A stretch of DNA of 64,000 bases from positions 766,001 to 830,000 of the forward strand of contig CP025734.1 in the NCBI GenBank assembly GCA_004011035.1. Direction: 5' to 3'. The notes under the pieces were generated by a model. The model saw only the letters and a list, made by a program, of their open reading frames with translations. It had not been told where the DNA came from and did not search any database. The stretch's first letter is position 1. Every line of letters starts with the position of its first letter. Shown here piece by piece: positions 43,137 through 50,700 of this stretch. This stretch comes from Bdellovibrio sp. qaytius. GTDB lineage: Bacteria > Bdellovibrionota > Bdellovibrionia > Bdellovibrionales > Bdellovibrionaceae. The position numbers and the translations under genes are program-made.

Positions 43137-44120
43137 ATGTCTTTACGTAAAAAAATCGTTCTTGGTGCTTTCATCGGTTTCGCTATTTTTCTTGGATACC
43201 GTGGTTACAAAGTAGCAACCTCTACTGATTCTGATGAAACATCTTTAAGCCTACATAAAAATGAAATCCTCCATTTAGAAATTAATGGTGTGATCATGAA
43301 CGGCAAAAAATTTCTTTCTAACTTAAAAAAATATGCTGGTGAAGACGCTGTTAAGGCGATCGTTATCGAAATTAATTCTCCGGGTGGTGCAGTTGGACCG
43401 TCGCAAGAATTGTTTATGGAAATCAAGCGCGCTAAAGAAGAACACAATAAACCTGTGATTTGTGTATCTACGGGATTGATTGCTTCTGGTGGTTATTATG
43501 CAGCGATGGCGTGTGATCAAATTATCGTAGCTCCTGGAACTATGATTGGTTCTATCGGCGTGATTATGGAATTTGCTAACCTTGAAGATTTATACTCTTG
43601 GGCCAAAGTAAAACGTTACACAATCAAGTCGGGTAAATTTAAAGATTCTGGTTCTGAATTTCGTGCTATGCGCGATGATGAACGTAAATTATTTCAAGAT
43701 ATGATCGATGAAGTTTACAGCCAATTTCGTAACACGGTGGCTGAATCACGTAAGCTTGATGTTTCGTTTGTAACTCAGTATGCAGATGGCCGTGTGATGA
43801 CGGGGGCTAAAGCTGTTGAATTAAAATTTGCTGATGGTATCGGAACATTTGAAGACGCTGTTCGTATCGCAGCTGATAAAGTGGGATTAAAAAAAGATGA
43901 CTATCATGTTCTTCGCCCACACAGAGGTCGTCCAACATTTATGTCTTTATTCACTGATAATGACGACGATGATGATTTAAATTCGATTACAAAAGCTGAT
44001 TTAAAAGCTGTGCTTAAAGGCGAGATGTCAGGTCAAGCTGTTGAGCAAGCTCTAAAAACTGTATTCAAAACGCAAACGCTTAATCAGCCGATGATGATTA
44101 TGCCAGGATACTGGGAGTAA
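43137..44120 (+). CDS. sppA: signal peptide peptidase SppA (S49 protease)
   Basis: Inner-membrane serine protease that degrades leftover signal peptides. ATG 43137 is chosen because GGAG lies 5 bases upstream; an in-frame ATG at 43122 has none. One N-terminal membrane helix (about residues 6-22) is followed by the S49 fold: LEINGVIM, IVIEINSPGGAVGPSQEL, then the serine in GLIASGGYYAAMACD (about 115-121) and the general-base lysine in YTIKSGKFKDSGS (about 165). At 327 residues it is the short SppA type with one S49 domain. An acidic stretch (DNDDDDDL) occurs near residue 280. The HIT gene follows after 4 bases. Confidence 0.92.
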   Translation: MSLRKKIVLGAFIGFAIFLGYRGYKVATSTDSDETSLSLHKNEILHLEINGVIMNGKKFLSNLKKYAGEDAVKAIVIEINSPGGAVGPSQELFMEIKRAKEEHNKPVICVSTGLIASGGYYAAMACDQIIVAPGTMIGSIGVIMEFANLEDLYSWAKVKRYTIKSGKFKDSGSEFRAMRDDERKLFQDMIDEVYSQFRNTVAESRKLDVSFVTQYADGRVMTGAKAVELKFADGIGTFEDAVRIAADKVGLKKDDYHVLRPHRGRPTFMSLFTDNDDDDDLNSITKADLKAVLKGEMSGQAVEQALKTVFKTQTLNQPMMIMPGYWE

Positions 44121-44124
44121 TTGA

Positions 44125-44697
44125 TTGGCAAAGGCTAAAGTAAAAACTTCGGTTAAAGAAAATAAAATTGCACTTGTTAAAATGGATAAAGAAATTTGGC
44201 CCATTGAACGCGATATTTTTTATCGCCCAGGTCGAATGAAGTATGTGCGTAAAATTTTAAAACCAAGTGGCTGTGTGTTTTGTACTTCGGCGACAAAAAA
44301 AGAAAGTTTACAAACTCTTTGTGTTTATAAAACGCAGTACACGCAAGTTGTTGTAAATAAATTTCCGTACAACAATGGCCATGTTTTAGTTTTGCCACTT
44401 CGTCATACGGGTGATTTGTTATCTTTAACTGAAGCTGAATACACTGATTTACATGCAGTGCTACGCTTATCTGTGCAAGCCGTGAAAGATGTTTATAATC
44501 CGAATGGCTTAAATATCGGAATGAATCACGGGGCCACAAGTGGTGCGGGTATTCCCGATCATTTGCATTATCATATTGTTCCGCGCTGGCATGGTGATTT
44601 AAATTTTTTTCCGTTAATTGCCGAAACGAAATTAGTGATCGAACAGCCCAAACAAACTTACACTAAGTTTAAAAAATACTTTCAGAAAAACGGGTAG
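44125..44697 (+). CDS. HIT-family hydrolase/phosphorylase
   Basis: Nucleotide-binding protein of the histidine-triad superfamily. The triad is HLHYHIVPRW near residue 152 (HxHxH), preceded by NIGMNHGATSGAGIPD. The region NKFPYNNGHVLVLPLRHTGDL is the usual central strand. A CVFCTSATKKE segment near residue 50 resembles the CxxC zinc site of some HIT proteins. It looks like the Ap4A-phosphorylase-like bacterial HIT group. The start is TTG 44125, with GGGAG 8 bases upstream inside the sppA end. Length 190 residues. Substrate is inferred only from the family. Confidence 0.85.
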   Translation: MAKAKVKTSVKENKIALVKMDKEIWPIERDIFYRPGRMKYVRKILKPSGCVFCTSATKKESLQTLCVYKTQYTQVVVNKFPYNNGHVLVLPLRHTGDLLSLTEAEYTDLHAVLRLSVQAVKDVYNPNGLNIGMNHGATSGAGIPDHLHYHIVPRWHGDLNFFPLIAETKLVIEQPKQTYTKFKKYFQKNG

Positions 44698-44708
44698 GAG
44701 AATTTAAT

Positions 44709-45455
44709 ATGTCAGCTTTTTCAGTAGCTCCAATGTCTCCTGTAGTTAAAAAATTGATCATTATCAATGCCGCAATTTGGGTTTTTGTTCAAATTTTCTT
44801 AGACCGCGCTTTTGATTTTCATCAATGGCGTTTGTTAATTTTAACGCCTGAATTCGTTGTTGAAAAATTTTATATTTGGCAATTGGTGACGTATCAATTT
44901 TTTCATGCGATTTCGCCATTTCATTTATTTTTTAATATGTTGATGCTTTGGTTTTTCGGATCAGAACTTGAACGTCGTTGGGGTAGTAAATTTTTTACGT
45001 TCTACTATCTTGGCAGTGGTGCAGGTGCTGCACTTATTTATTGTATCGGTGTTTCTATTTATGCAGCGATGACTGGTTTTAGACCTGTGATGTTGACCCC
45101 GGTGATGGGTGCATCAGGCGCGTTGTTCGGGTTGTTGCTGGCTTACGGGATAATCTATGCCGAACGTGAAATGTACTTTATGGGCTTCTTTCCAATAAAG
45201 GCTAAGTACTTCGTGATGATCGCCGGAGCCATGGATATGGCTTCACTTGTTGGAACAGGCTTTGCCGGTGGTGAAGTGGCTTATTTAGCCCATTTAGGAG
45301 GCATCGCCTCTGGATTTATGATTTTACGTGGTCACGTTCAATATAAGAGCTATCAAGCTAAGTCGAAGTTAAAGCGTAAGGCGTCTAATCTTCGTTTAGT
45401 GGTGGATAATGAAAAGCCTGGTAAGGATAAAGATAACCCTAAGTATTGGAACTGA
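44709..45455 (+). CDS. rhomboid-family intramembrane serine protease
   Basis: Six to seven membrane segments and the rhomboid catalytic pair: serine in GASGALFGLLLAYG (about residue 137) and histidine in LAHLGGIASGFMIL (about 195). The L1-loop/helix 2 region FHAISPFHLFFNMLMLWFFG, with the conserved H-x-x-x-N, is intact. The C-terminal 35 residues are basic and soluble (YQAKSKLKRKASN). At 248 residues it fits the bacterial GlpG-like group without an N-terminal cytosolic domain. GGAG precedes ATG and overlaps the HIT stop. Together with sppA and the HIT gene it forms one unit. Confidence 0.9.
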   Translation: MSAFSVAPMSPVVKKLIIINAAIWVFVQIFLDRAFDFHQWRLLILTPEFVVEKFYIWQLVTYQFFHAISPFHLFFNMLMLWFFGSELERRWGSKFFTFYYLGSGAGAALIYCIGVSIYAAMTGFRPVMLTPVMGASGALFGLLLAYGIIYAEREMYFMGFFPIKAKYFVMIAGAMDMASLVGTGFAGGEVAYLAHLGGIASGFMILRGHVQYKSYQAKSKLKRKASNLRLVVDNEKPGKDKDNPKYWN

Positions 45456-45476
45456 TTACGAAGCTACCATCCTTGG

Positions 45477-45527
45477 AGAGCTTCTGACGGTATCCTGCCG
45501 TCAGATCATTTGACTGGGGAAGGCTCT
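45477..45527 (+). other. two-part hairpin in the leader of the 58-residue protein gene
   Basis: CTGACGG (45484-45490) and CCGTCAG (45498-45504) form a perfect stem; outside it AGAGCTT (45477-45483) can pair with AAGGCTCT (45520-45527) with one bulged G. It lies between the rhomboid stop and the strong ribosome site at 45551-45557. It could be an intercistronic processing or terminator element or a leader structure. Confidence 0.45.
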
Positions 45528-45562
45528 TGCTTTAAAACTGTATTTCGTTCTTAGGAGGACCT

Positions 45563-45739
45563 ATGTCATTAAATAAAGCTTTAGAAGATTTAAAATTCGA
45601 CAAAAGATTAACTGAATTAAACATCCGTTTAGGTCGTATCACTCAAGAAGAAGTTGATAAACAAACTGCAGCTTTAGAAGATCTATCTGCGCAAGTTGAA
45701 CAACTTGATCTTGATTCTGAAAAAGCAGAAATCAACTAG
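45563..45739 (+). CDS. small acidic helical protein (58 residues)
   Basis: Not recognised, but well supported as a gene: ATG 45563 has a very strong ribosome site (TTAGGAGGACCT), codon use is like that of highly expressed neighbours, and a strong terminator follows the stop at once. The product begins MSLNKALEDLKFDKRL, contains RLGRITQEEVDKQTAALEDL and ends with DSEKAEIN. It has no cysteine, signal peptide or membrane segment, and leucines spaced through it suggest a short coiled coil or helical hairpin. The combination of strong translation signals and its own terminator suggests an abundant small protein. Confidence 0.8.
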   Translation: MSLNKALEDLKFDKRLTELNIRLGRITQEEVDKQTAALEDLSAQVEQLDLDSEKAEIN

Positions 45740-45763
45740 TTTTTAATTTTATAAATTAATTTT

Positions 45764-45797
45764 AAAGCACTCCGCAAAACGGGGTGCTTTTTTTTTG
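45764..45797 (+). terminator. rho-independent terminator of the 58-residue protein gene
   Basis: AAAGCACTCCG (45764-45774), loop CAAAA, CGGGGTGCTTT (45780-45790) with one G-U pair, then seven further Ts. Confidence 0.93.
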
Positions 45798-45805
45798 AGG
45801 ACTCT

Positions 45806-46930
45806 ATGCCAGCCGTAACTAAAAAAGATAATCCAGATGCATTCAAACATTGGTTCAATGAAGCTTTAGTCACGCGTATTTCTGAAAGTTTAAAAAAAGC
45901 TTACCCTACATTTAATAATAAAAATTTTATGAAGGTAGCGCCGAAGCTTGCTCCGTTAGAGATGAAACCTCGTGTTCATTTTATTCGTGATGCTATGGCT
46001 GCTGAACTTCCGCAGGATTATCTTAAAGCACTGAGTGTTTTATTAAAATCAGTTGAGCTGGGTCAATTGAAAGGCTTTGAGCTTTGGCCTTACACTGAAT
46101 TTATTCAGCAGCAGGGTTTAGATCATGTTGAACAATCATTAGAGGCTCTTTATCAGCTGACTTCAAAATTTACCGCTGAGTTTGCGGTTCGTCCTTTTTT
46201 AATTAAACATCCGAAGAAAACTTTTGCGACATTGAAAAAATGGAGCACTGATAAAGATGAACACATTCGTCGCTGGACAAGTGAAGGTTCAAGACCGCGC
46301 CTTCCTTGGGGAGCAAAGTTACATGCTTCTATTGTTGATCCAAGTGCAGGTTTAGAAATTTTAGAAAAACTTAAATTTGACGATTCGTTGTATGTTAGAA
46401 AAAGTGTCGCGAATCATTTAAATGATATAGCAAAAGATCACCCAGATTTAGTTATTTCGACTTTGAAATCTTGGCAAAAGAAAGTCACTGCTAAAGATAA
46501 AGCTAAGCTTATATGGATCGAGAAACAGGCTTTACGCACCCTCATCAAACAGGGTTATAAACCGGCGCTTGAGGTTTTAGGTTTTGGCGAAAAGGCTCAA
46601 GTTAAACTTGGTGAATTGAAATTAAATAAAAAGAAATTCACTGAAAAAGATATTTTAACTTTCGAATTAGAATTTACTTCTAAAAGTACTAAAGCTCAGC
46701 GCTTAGCCGTGGATTATATTATTCACTATCAAAAGGCGGGTAATAAACTTTCGCCAAAAGTTTTTAAACTTAAAGTTTTAGATTTAAAACCCAATGAAAA
46801 ATTTATTATAAAAAAGAATCACTCGTTAAAAGCAGTGACAACGCGCAGGCATTATCCGGGCCTACATAAATTAGAAATTCAAATTAATGGTAAAGTCTTG
46901 GCTTCGGCTGATTGGCAATTAGCTTTATAG
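45806..46930 (+). CDS. DNA alkylation repair glycosylase, AlkC-like
   Basis: Member of the AlkC/AlkD HEAT-repeat DNA glycosylases, which excise N-alkylated bases without base flipping. The helical part (about 1-270) contains the landmark HIRRWTSEGSRPRLPWGAKL (about 150-170) and the HEAT pattern VRKSVANHLNDIAKDHPDLV. The last 110 residues (from about 265, KLNKKKFTEKDILTFELEF and on to ADWQLAL) look like an immunoglobulin-type beta sandwich. Family knowledge: AlkC, unlike AlkD, carries such an Ig-like C-terminal domain, so AlkC is the better name. Length 374 residues fits. It starts 8 bases after the preceding terminator. Confidence 0.75.
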   Translation: MPAVTKKDNPDAFKHWFNEALVTRISESLKKAYPTFNNKNFMKVAPKLAPLEMKPRVHFIRDAMAAELPQDYLKALSVLLKSVELGQLKGFELWPYTEFIQQQGLDHVEQSLEALYQLTSKFTAEFAVRPFLIKHPKKTFATLKKWSTDKDEHIRRWTSEGSRPRLPWGAKLHASIVDPSAGLEILEKLKFDDSLYVRKSVANHLNDIAKDHPDLVISTLKSWQKKVTAKDKAKLIWIEKQALRTLIKQGYKPALEVLGFGEKAQVKLGELKLNKKKFTEKDILTFELEFTSKSTKAQRLAVDYIIHYQKAGNKLSPKVFKLKVLDLKPNEKFIIKKNHSLKAVTTRRHYPGLHKLEIQINGKVLASADWQLAL

Positions 46931-47344
46931 CTATTTGCCACCAAACATCGCTAACACTTCAGCTTCGGTCATCATTTTTGTAGCATTCGCGAAGTCGTAG
47001 TGTTTTGGTTTGTGATCAGTAAAGATTTGCACATCGAATTTAAAATCTTCGGTGTCTTTAAAAAGTCCTAACGGAAACGTGTGAAAATCGCCGCCCTTTA
47101 AATGGTAATAAAGGTGAGTGCCGCAGTTTTTACAAAAAGCACGTTCAGCCCAATCGCTTGAATTAAAAACGGTGATATGATCGAAGCCGGTGATTTCAAA
47201 CTTTGGGCCGCCATGAACTGTTAGCGCCGGACCGCCGCCCCATTTGCGACACATACCACAGTGGCAAGCATCGAATATTTTTTTCTCTGGATTAATTGTG
47301 ATAGCGACTTTGCCACAAAGGCATGATCCATGGGTGGTGTTCAT
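46931..47344 (-). CDS. GFA-family (glutathione-dependent formaldehyde-activating-like) protein
   Basis: Small zinc protein of the GFA/Mss4-like fold. The cysteines are in the expected places: GSCLCGKVAI (residues 6-15), ACHCGMCRKWGG (about 31-42) and AFCKNCGTHLYYH (about 90). At 137 residues the length is normal. Few members have a proven function; the family founder spontaneously binds the glutathione-formaldehyde adduct, but most copies are unassigned. It converges with the AlkC-like gene (adjacent stops) and lies 10 bases downstream of the L,D-transpeptidase gene. Confidence 0.85.
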   Translation of the reverse strand: MNTTHGSCLCGKVAITINPEKKIFDACHCGMCRKWGGGPALTVHGGPKFEITGFDHITVFNSSDWAERAFCKNCGTHLYYHLKGGDFHTFPLGLFKDTEDFKFDVQIFTDHKPKHYDFANATKMMTEAEVLAMFGGK

Positions 47345-47354
47345 AAAAGTCTTT

Positions 47355-48317
47355 CTACAGGCTTGACCATTCTTCGCGTAAGATCAGAAGGTCGTCGCCT
47401 TTTTCAATTAGATAAAGAGTTTTGATCCCTTTATCTTGGTGCATATCTGAAGTGTAATTTTGTACGAACTTAATTAAGTATTGGTTCTTAGTGTGAAAGA
47501 TACTTGGCTTAGAAAAATCAAGTGTGATCGCTTTGTAAATGCCTTTTAATTTTTCTTTATGCATTAACCAAGATTTTTTATTAAAGTTTGGCGCAGAGAA
47601 TTCGTCAGAATACATTTTGCCATAATTTTCTAAATCTTGTTTTTGCCAAGTGTCTTTCCAGTTAGTCAGCCAATTGATGACTTTGTTTTTTCTTAACGTG
47701 TGGGCGTCGCTATCAATCCATTCAGTTTTAGAATTAATAATTAGATGACTTTTATTTAACGAAATTTGATCTGAAAGTTTTTGAATGCTTTCGTTACGTA
47801 AAACTACACAGCCTTTTGAACCACGACTTAAAGGAACAGTGTCGGGCACTGAATGTAACCAAATGCCGTCGCCAGTTTTGTTTTCGAATTTATCAAATAC
47901 GTTAGGGTAGTCAGTGGCAAATGCTAATGAACCATACTGATCAAACGGAATTTCTGGAGGAGTCATTTTTTTTTGTAAAAGATAAATGCCTTCAGGAGTT
48001 TTTTTGTCATTGCGTTTAGTTTTAGCGCCACTATTTTTGCCGATATCAATTTCAAATGATACAGGAGTCGTCAGTGTTTCTTCAGATTCGAAAAAATATA
48101 ATTTACGGACAGACTTATCGGCGATCAGGATCGACGATTTGATTTCAGGAGCATCAGAGATCTGTAGAATTTCATTTGGAAACATAACTATCGTAGACAC
48201 TGCGGCGGTTGCTGAAGTCGAAACAGCAGCCTCTGCAGCATACACTGTTGGCTTTGCTATGATTAACAAAGCAAAAATAAAAGCTTTAAAAAACGGTGAA
48301 AAAGTATGCATTCTCAT
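47355..48317 (-). CDS. L,D-transpeptidase/carboxypeptidase with NTF2-like C-terminal domain (Csd6/Pgp2-like)
   Basis: Exported peptidoglycan enzyme. I take ATG 48315-48317 as start, giving MRMHTFSPFFKAFIFALLII and a signal peptide ending near VYAAEA; a longer in-frame start at 48362 is possible. The YkuD catalytic region runs from about residue 60 to 200, with IWLHSVPDTVPLSRGSKGCV holding the catalytic histidine and cysteine (SxGC). The last 110 residues (INWLTNWKDTWQKQDLENY, then MYSDEF and ILREEW) resemble an NTF2-like domain. YkuD plus NTF2 is the layout of Helicobacter Csd6 and Campylobacter Pgp2, L,D-carboxypeptidases that set cell curvature. A role in cell shape is inference. Confidence 0.82.
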   Translation of the reverse strand: MRMHTFSPFFKAFIFALLIIAKPTVYAAEAAVSTSATAAVSTIVMFPNEILQISDAPEIKSSILIADKSVRKLYFFESEETLTTPVSFEIDIGKNSGAKTKRNDKKTPEGIYLLQKKMTPPEIPFDQYGSLAFATDYPNVFDKFENKTGDGIWLHSVPDTVPLSRGSKGCVVLRNESIQKLSDQISLNKSHLIINSKTEWIDSDAHTLRKNKVINWLTNWKDTWQKQDLENYGKMYSDEFSAPNFNKKSWLMHKEKLKGIYKAITLDFSKPSIFHTKNQYLIKFVQNYTSDMHQDKGIKTLYLIEKGDDLLILREEWSSL

Positions 48318-48432
48318 TCGTAAAAAATAGTTTGTCCTAATCTGAGACACCTGACAACTCATGGGGTGCAGTATTACGACGATATTAAGACCTAGTGTAA
48401 CAGATTTTTAACTTTTTGCACTTCTTTGGTCT

Positions 48433-48459
48433 TAAGACCTTGGTTTAGTTGGCCGATAC
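48433..48459 (+). promoter_or_regulatory. sigma-28 (FliA)-like promoter of fliL
   Basis: TAAG (48433-48436), exactly 15 bases, GCCGATAC (48452-48459), against the enterobacterial consensus TAAA-N15-GCCGATAA. The ATG at 48466 lies at the expected transcript start, and no Shine-Dalgarno sequence is present between promoter and ATG. Confidence 0.6.
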
Positions 48460-48465
48460 ATCAGT

Positions 48466-48942
48466 ATGAAACAAAAGCTTCAAGTTATCCTAAATAGTCT
48501 ATTAATTATTTTGAACATCTGCGGATTAGGCACCGGCGCTTACTGGGTGTACGCATCAACTCTAGGCTATGAATCTCCATATATCGTTGAAGAGAGCTTA
48601 AGAAAGCCTGCAAGCTTACCTGAGACCATTGAAAAAGGTATGAACGTTTATACAATGGATAAATTTTTAGTGAACTTAGCGGGTCAACCACAACGTCAGA
48701 TTTTATTACAAGTTAATCTTGATATGTTAAATGCACAGTCTTTTACAGAGATTATGGATTCAGATAAAACGGCTCGTGCGCGTGATAGCATTATTCGTTT
48801 ATTAAATGATAAATCGTATTCAGATGTCGAAACTATTCAGGGTAAATTATTTTTAAAAGATAAGATCGTTGAAGAAGTAAACAAAGTCCTAAAAGTAGGA
48901 CTTGTTAAAGATGTTTACTTTACTGATTTCGTCGTTCGTTAA
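48466..48942 (+). CDS. fliL: FliL-like flagellar basal body protein
   Basis: Inner-membrane protein associated with the flagellar stator. One N-terminal membrane helix (about residues 8-28, ILNSLLIILNICGLGTGAYW), a linker, then the FliL domain from about 58: MNVYTMDKFLVNLAGQPQRQ, ILLQVNLDMLNAQ, ARDSIIRLLNDKSYSDVETIQGK (read in parts) and, at the end, VLKVGLVKDVYFTDFVVR. At 158 residues it is typical. It stands alone without other flagellar genes but has a sigma-28-like promoter, which supports the assignment. It converges with the hydrolase operon (4-base overlap). Confidence 0.82.
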   Translation: MKQKLQVILNSLLIILNICGLGTGAYWVYASTLGYESPYIVEESLRKPASLPETIEKGMNVYTMDKFLVNLAGQPQRQILLQVNLDMLNAQSFTEIMDSDKTARARDSIIRLLNDKSYSDVETIQGKLFLKDKIVEEVNKVLKVGLVKDVYFTDFVVR

Positions 48943-49553
48943 TCGAGCATGAACTTTACAGCCTTCATACCGTCGGTAGAGTCTGTTATTTCAAACACAT
49001 CGCCAGCTCCTAAGTAAGTTTCAACCTGAATACCTACTTTTTTCTTTTCTTTAAGTTTAGTCGCATGTTCGCCTTGAGCTTGTAAAATATAAAGTGGAAT
49101 TCCAGTTTCTTTTACTACAGAAGTTCCAGAAACTTCAGTGGGAATTTCTGTGTCTTTGATGTTTTCAATGTCCATTTGATCCACTTTGATCAGCGTCCAT
49201 TTTTTATCGAGTTGTAATAGGGCCACAACAAATTGATTTTTCTTATCGTTACCCAGTAACACGATGTCTTTTTTGCCGTTGCCATCTAAATCGTCGATAA
49301 AAGCCATCGGCATTTGATTAACACCGATATCTTTAAATAACTCGATAATAGATTTGCTGTAATCCTTGCGATCAAAAGGTTTAAAGTCTGGATTCCATTT
49401 TGTTAAAACCTGTTGAGCCACATCAGGAAGTTTAATCGTCACTGCGTCGCCTTTAAGGTTAATTTCTAATGTGTTTTTTTCAGACTTTTCAACTTTAGTT
49501 GCAGCTTGTGTGATGGAAGCTAATAAAAGAAAGAACGTTATTAATTTAATCAT
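48939..49553 (-). CDS. secreted FG-GAP/EF-hand-like partner protein, copy B
   Basis: A 204-residue exported protein (signal peptide MIKLITFFLLLASITQA). It has an acidic loop DDLDGNGKKDIVLLG (about residues 85-100), like a calcium-binding DxDGNGxxD repeat of FG-GAP or EF-hand-type proteins, followed by FVVALLQLDKKWTLIKVDQ and KEKKKVGIQVETYLGAGDV. It is clearly a paralogue of the protein at 50086-50700 (same length and the same loops). It overlaps the SleB-like gene upstream by 4 bases (ATGA). Function unknown; always following a cell-wall hydrolase gene here, it may regulate or protect against that enzyme. Confidence 0.7.
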   Translation of the reverse strand: MIKLITFFLLLASITQAATKVEKSEKNTLEINLKGDAVTIKLPDVAQQVLTKWNPDFKPFDRKDYSKSIIELFKDIGVNQMPMAFIDDLDGNGKKDIVLLGNDKKNQFVVALLQLDKKWTLIKVDQMDIENIKDTEIPTEVSGTSVVKETGIPLYILQAQGEHATKLKEKKKVGIQVETYLGAGDVFEITDSTDGMKAVKFMLD

Positions 49554-50089
49554 TTAGCTACTCCGCCATTTGAAGATTTTGTTTTTTGTGAATGTACTGG
49601 ATTACTGCCTAAGTATTTTGGGCAGTTTTCGCCTTTTGGAACTGAAAAAGCGTGTTGTCCAACGCGCCCGCATGAAGTTGTTTTTCTAGCCCAGCGAGGA
49701 GTCGCTTTGTGGGGGTTGTAAAAATAAATTAGGCCATTTGCGCCTTCGTGCAGAGCTGTTTCAGTAGCTTTTTTGCAGTCATACAATGCTTCTTTATCAT
49801 CATCAGTTGTGGCATTAAGGCGGTTTGAGTTGCTATCTGATGTCCAGCTAAATTGTGATGATTGAAAGACAACACGACAAACCGTATTTGGAAATTCAGG
49901 TAAAGTAATGCGTGATAAAACTGTTTTTGCGACAGCGACTTTGCCGTCTTGAGATTCGCCGCGGGTTTCAAAATAACAATTACAAACTAAACAGTTGTAA
50001 GTAGATTGATTCGGGGTGCATGACAAAACTTCGGCCATTGCGCCTTGGCTTGTGAAAGCCAAGAGTATGGTCAAAACGAACTTATTCAT
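49550..50089 (-). CDS. SleB/CwlJ-like cell-wall hydrolase, copy B
   Basis: Predicted exported peptidoglycan hydrolase (Hydrolase_2 family). After a signal peptide (MNKFVLTILLAFTSQGAMA) comes CLVCNCYFETRGESQ (about residues 34-48), where the glutamate in ETRGES corresponds to the catalytic E of the EA(R)GE motif, then GKVAVAKTVLSR, FPNTVCRVVFQ and QFSWTSD. The later GLIYFYNPHKATPRWARK and AFSVPKGENCP are typical. Six or more cysteines suggest disulphide bonds and a periplasmic or secreted site. In spore formers the family opens the cortex; other bacteria use it for wall turnover. Overlaps its upstream and downstream partner genes by 4 bases each. Confidence 0.82.
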   Translation of the reverse strand: MNKFVLTILLAFTSQGAMAEVLSCTPNQSTYNCLVCNCYFETRGESQDGKVAVAKTVLSRITLPEFPNTVCRVVFQSSQFSWTSDSNSNRLNATTDDDKEALYDCKKATETALHEGANGLIYFYNPHKATPRWARKTTSCGRVGQHAFSVPKGENCPKYLGSNPVHSQKTKSSNGGVAK

Positions 50090-50700
50090 AAAGTAAATTT
50101 AACTGCCTTTTTATTATTAATTTCAAAAACTTCGCCTGAACCCATAAAGTTTTCAACTTGGATACCGACTTTTTTCTTTTCTTTAAGTTTATCAGCTTGT
50201 TCGCCCATGGCTTTTAAAACATAAAACGGAATACCAGTTTCAGTTACAGCTGTTCCTGAAGCGCCAGAAAGACCCGTTGGAATCACTGACTCTTTAATAT
50301 TTTTAATCGACCATTGAGTGATTTTAACTAGCGACCATTTTTTATCTGTTTGAATTAGGGCTACTGCAAATTGATTTTTAGAATCACTTCCCAGTAACAC
50401 GATATCTTTTTGGCCATTGCCATCTAAGTCTTCGATAAAGGCCATTGGAACTGGCTTATCAGTTTGGTTTTCGCCAAGGTCTTTGAATAATTCTAAAACT
50501 GACTTGCTGTAATCGGCTTGGCTGAAAATTTTAAAATCAGAGTTCCATTTTGTAAGAACTTGAAGAGCCACTTCAGGCAGTTGAACTTCAACATCATTAT
50601 TTACAGTTTTAATTGTTAAAGCGTTATCTTCAGATTTTACGATTGTCGATGCATAAGAAGCCGAAGTGAATAAAAAGCATAAAGTTATTAACTTAATCAT
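50086..50700 (-). CDS. secreted FG-GAP/EF-hand-like partner protein, copy A
   Basis: Paralogue of 48939-49553: 204 residues, signal peptide MIKLITLCFLFTSASYA, acidic loop EDLDGNGQKDIVLLG (about residue 92-106), then FAVALIQTDKKWSLVKI and a conserved KEKKKVGIQVENFMGSGEV. It differs mainly by an insertion in the loop before the acidic motif (GENQTDKPVPM against GVNQMPM) and by GLSGASGTAVTETG. It overlaps both neighbouring genes by 4 bases (50697-50700 with the hydrolase upstream, 50086-50089 with the one downstream), so all are translated together. Function unknown. Confidence 0.7.
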   Translation of the reverse strand: MIKLITLCFLFTSASYASTIVKSEDNALTIKTVNNDVEVQLPEVALQVLTKWNSDFKIFSQADYSKSVLELFKDLGENQTDKPVPMAFIEDLDGNGQKDIVLLGSDSKNQFAVALIQTDKKWSLVKITQWSIKNIKESVIPTGLSGASGTAVTETGIPFYVLKAMGEQADKLKEKKKVGIQVENFMGSGEVFEINNKKAVKFTL

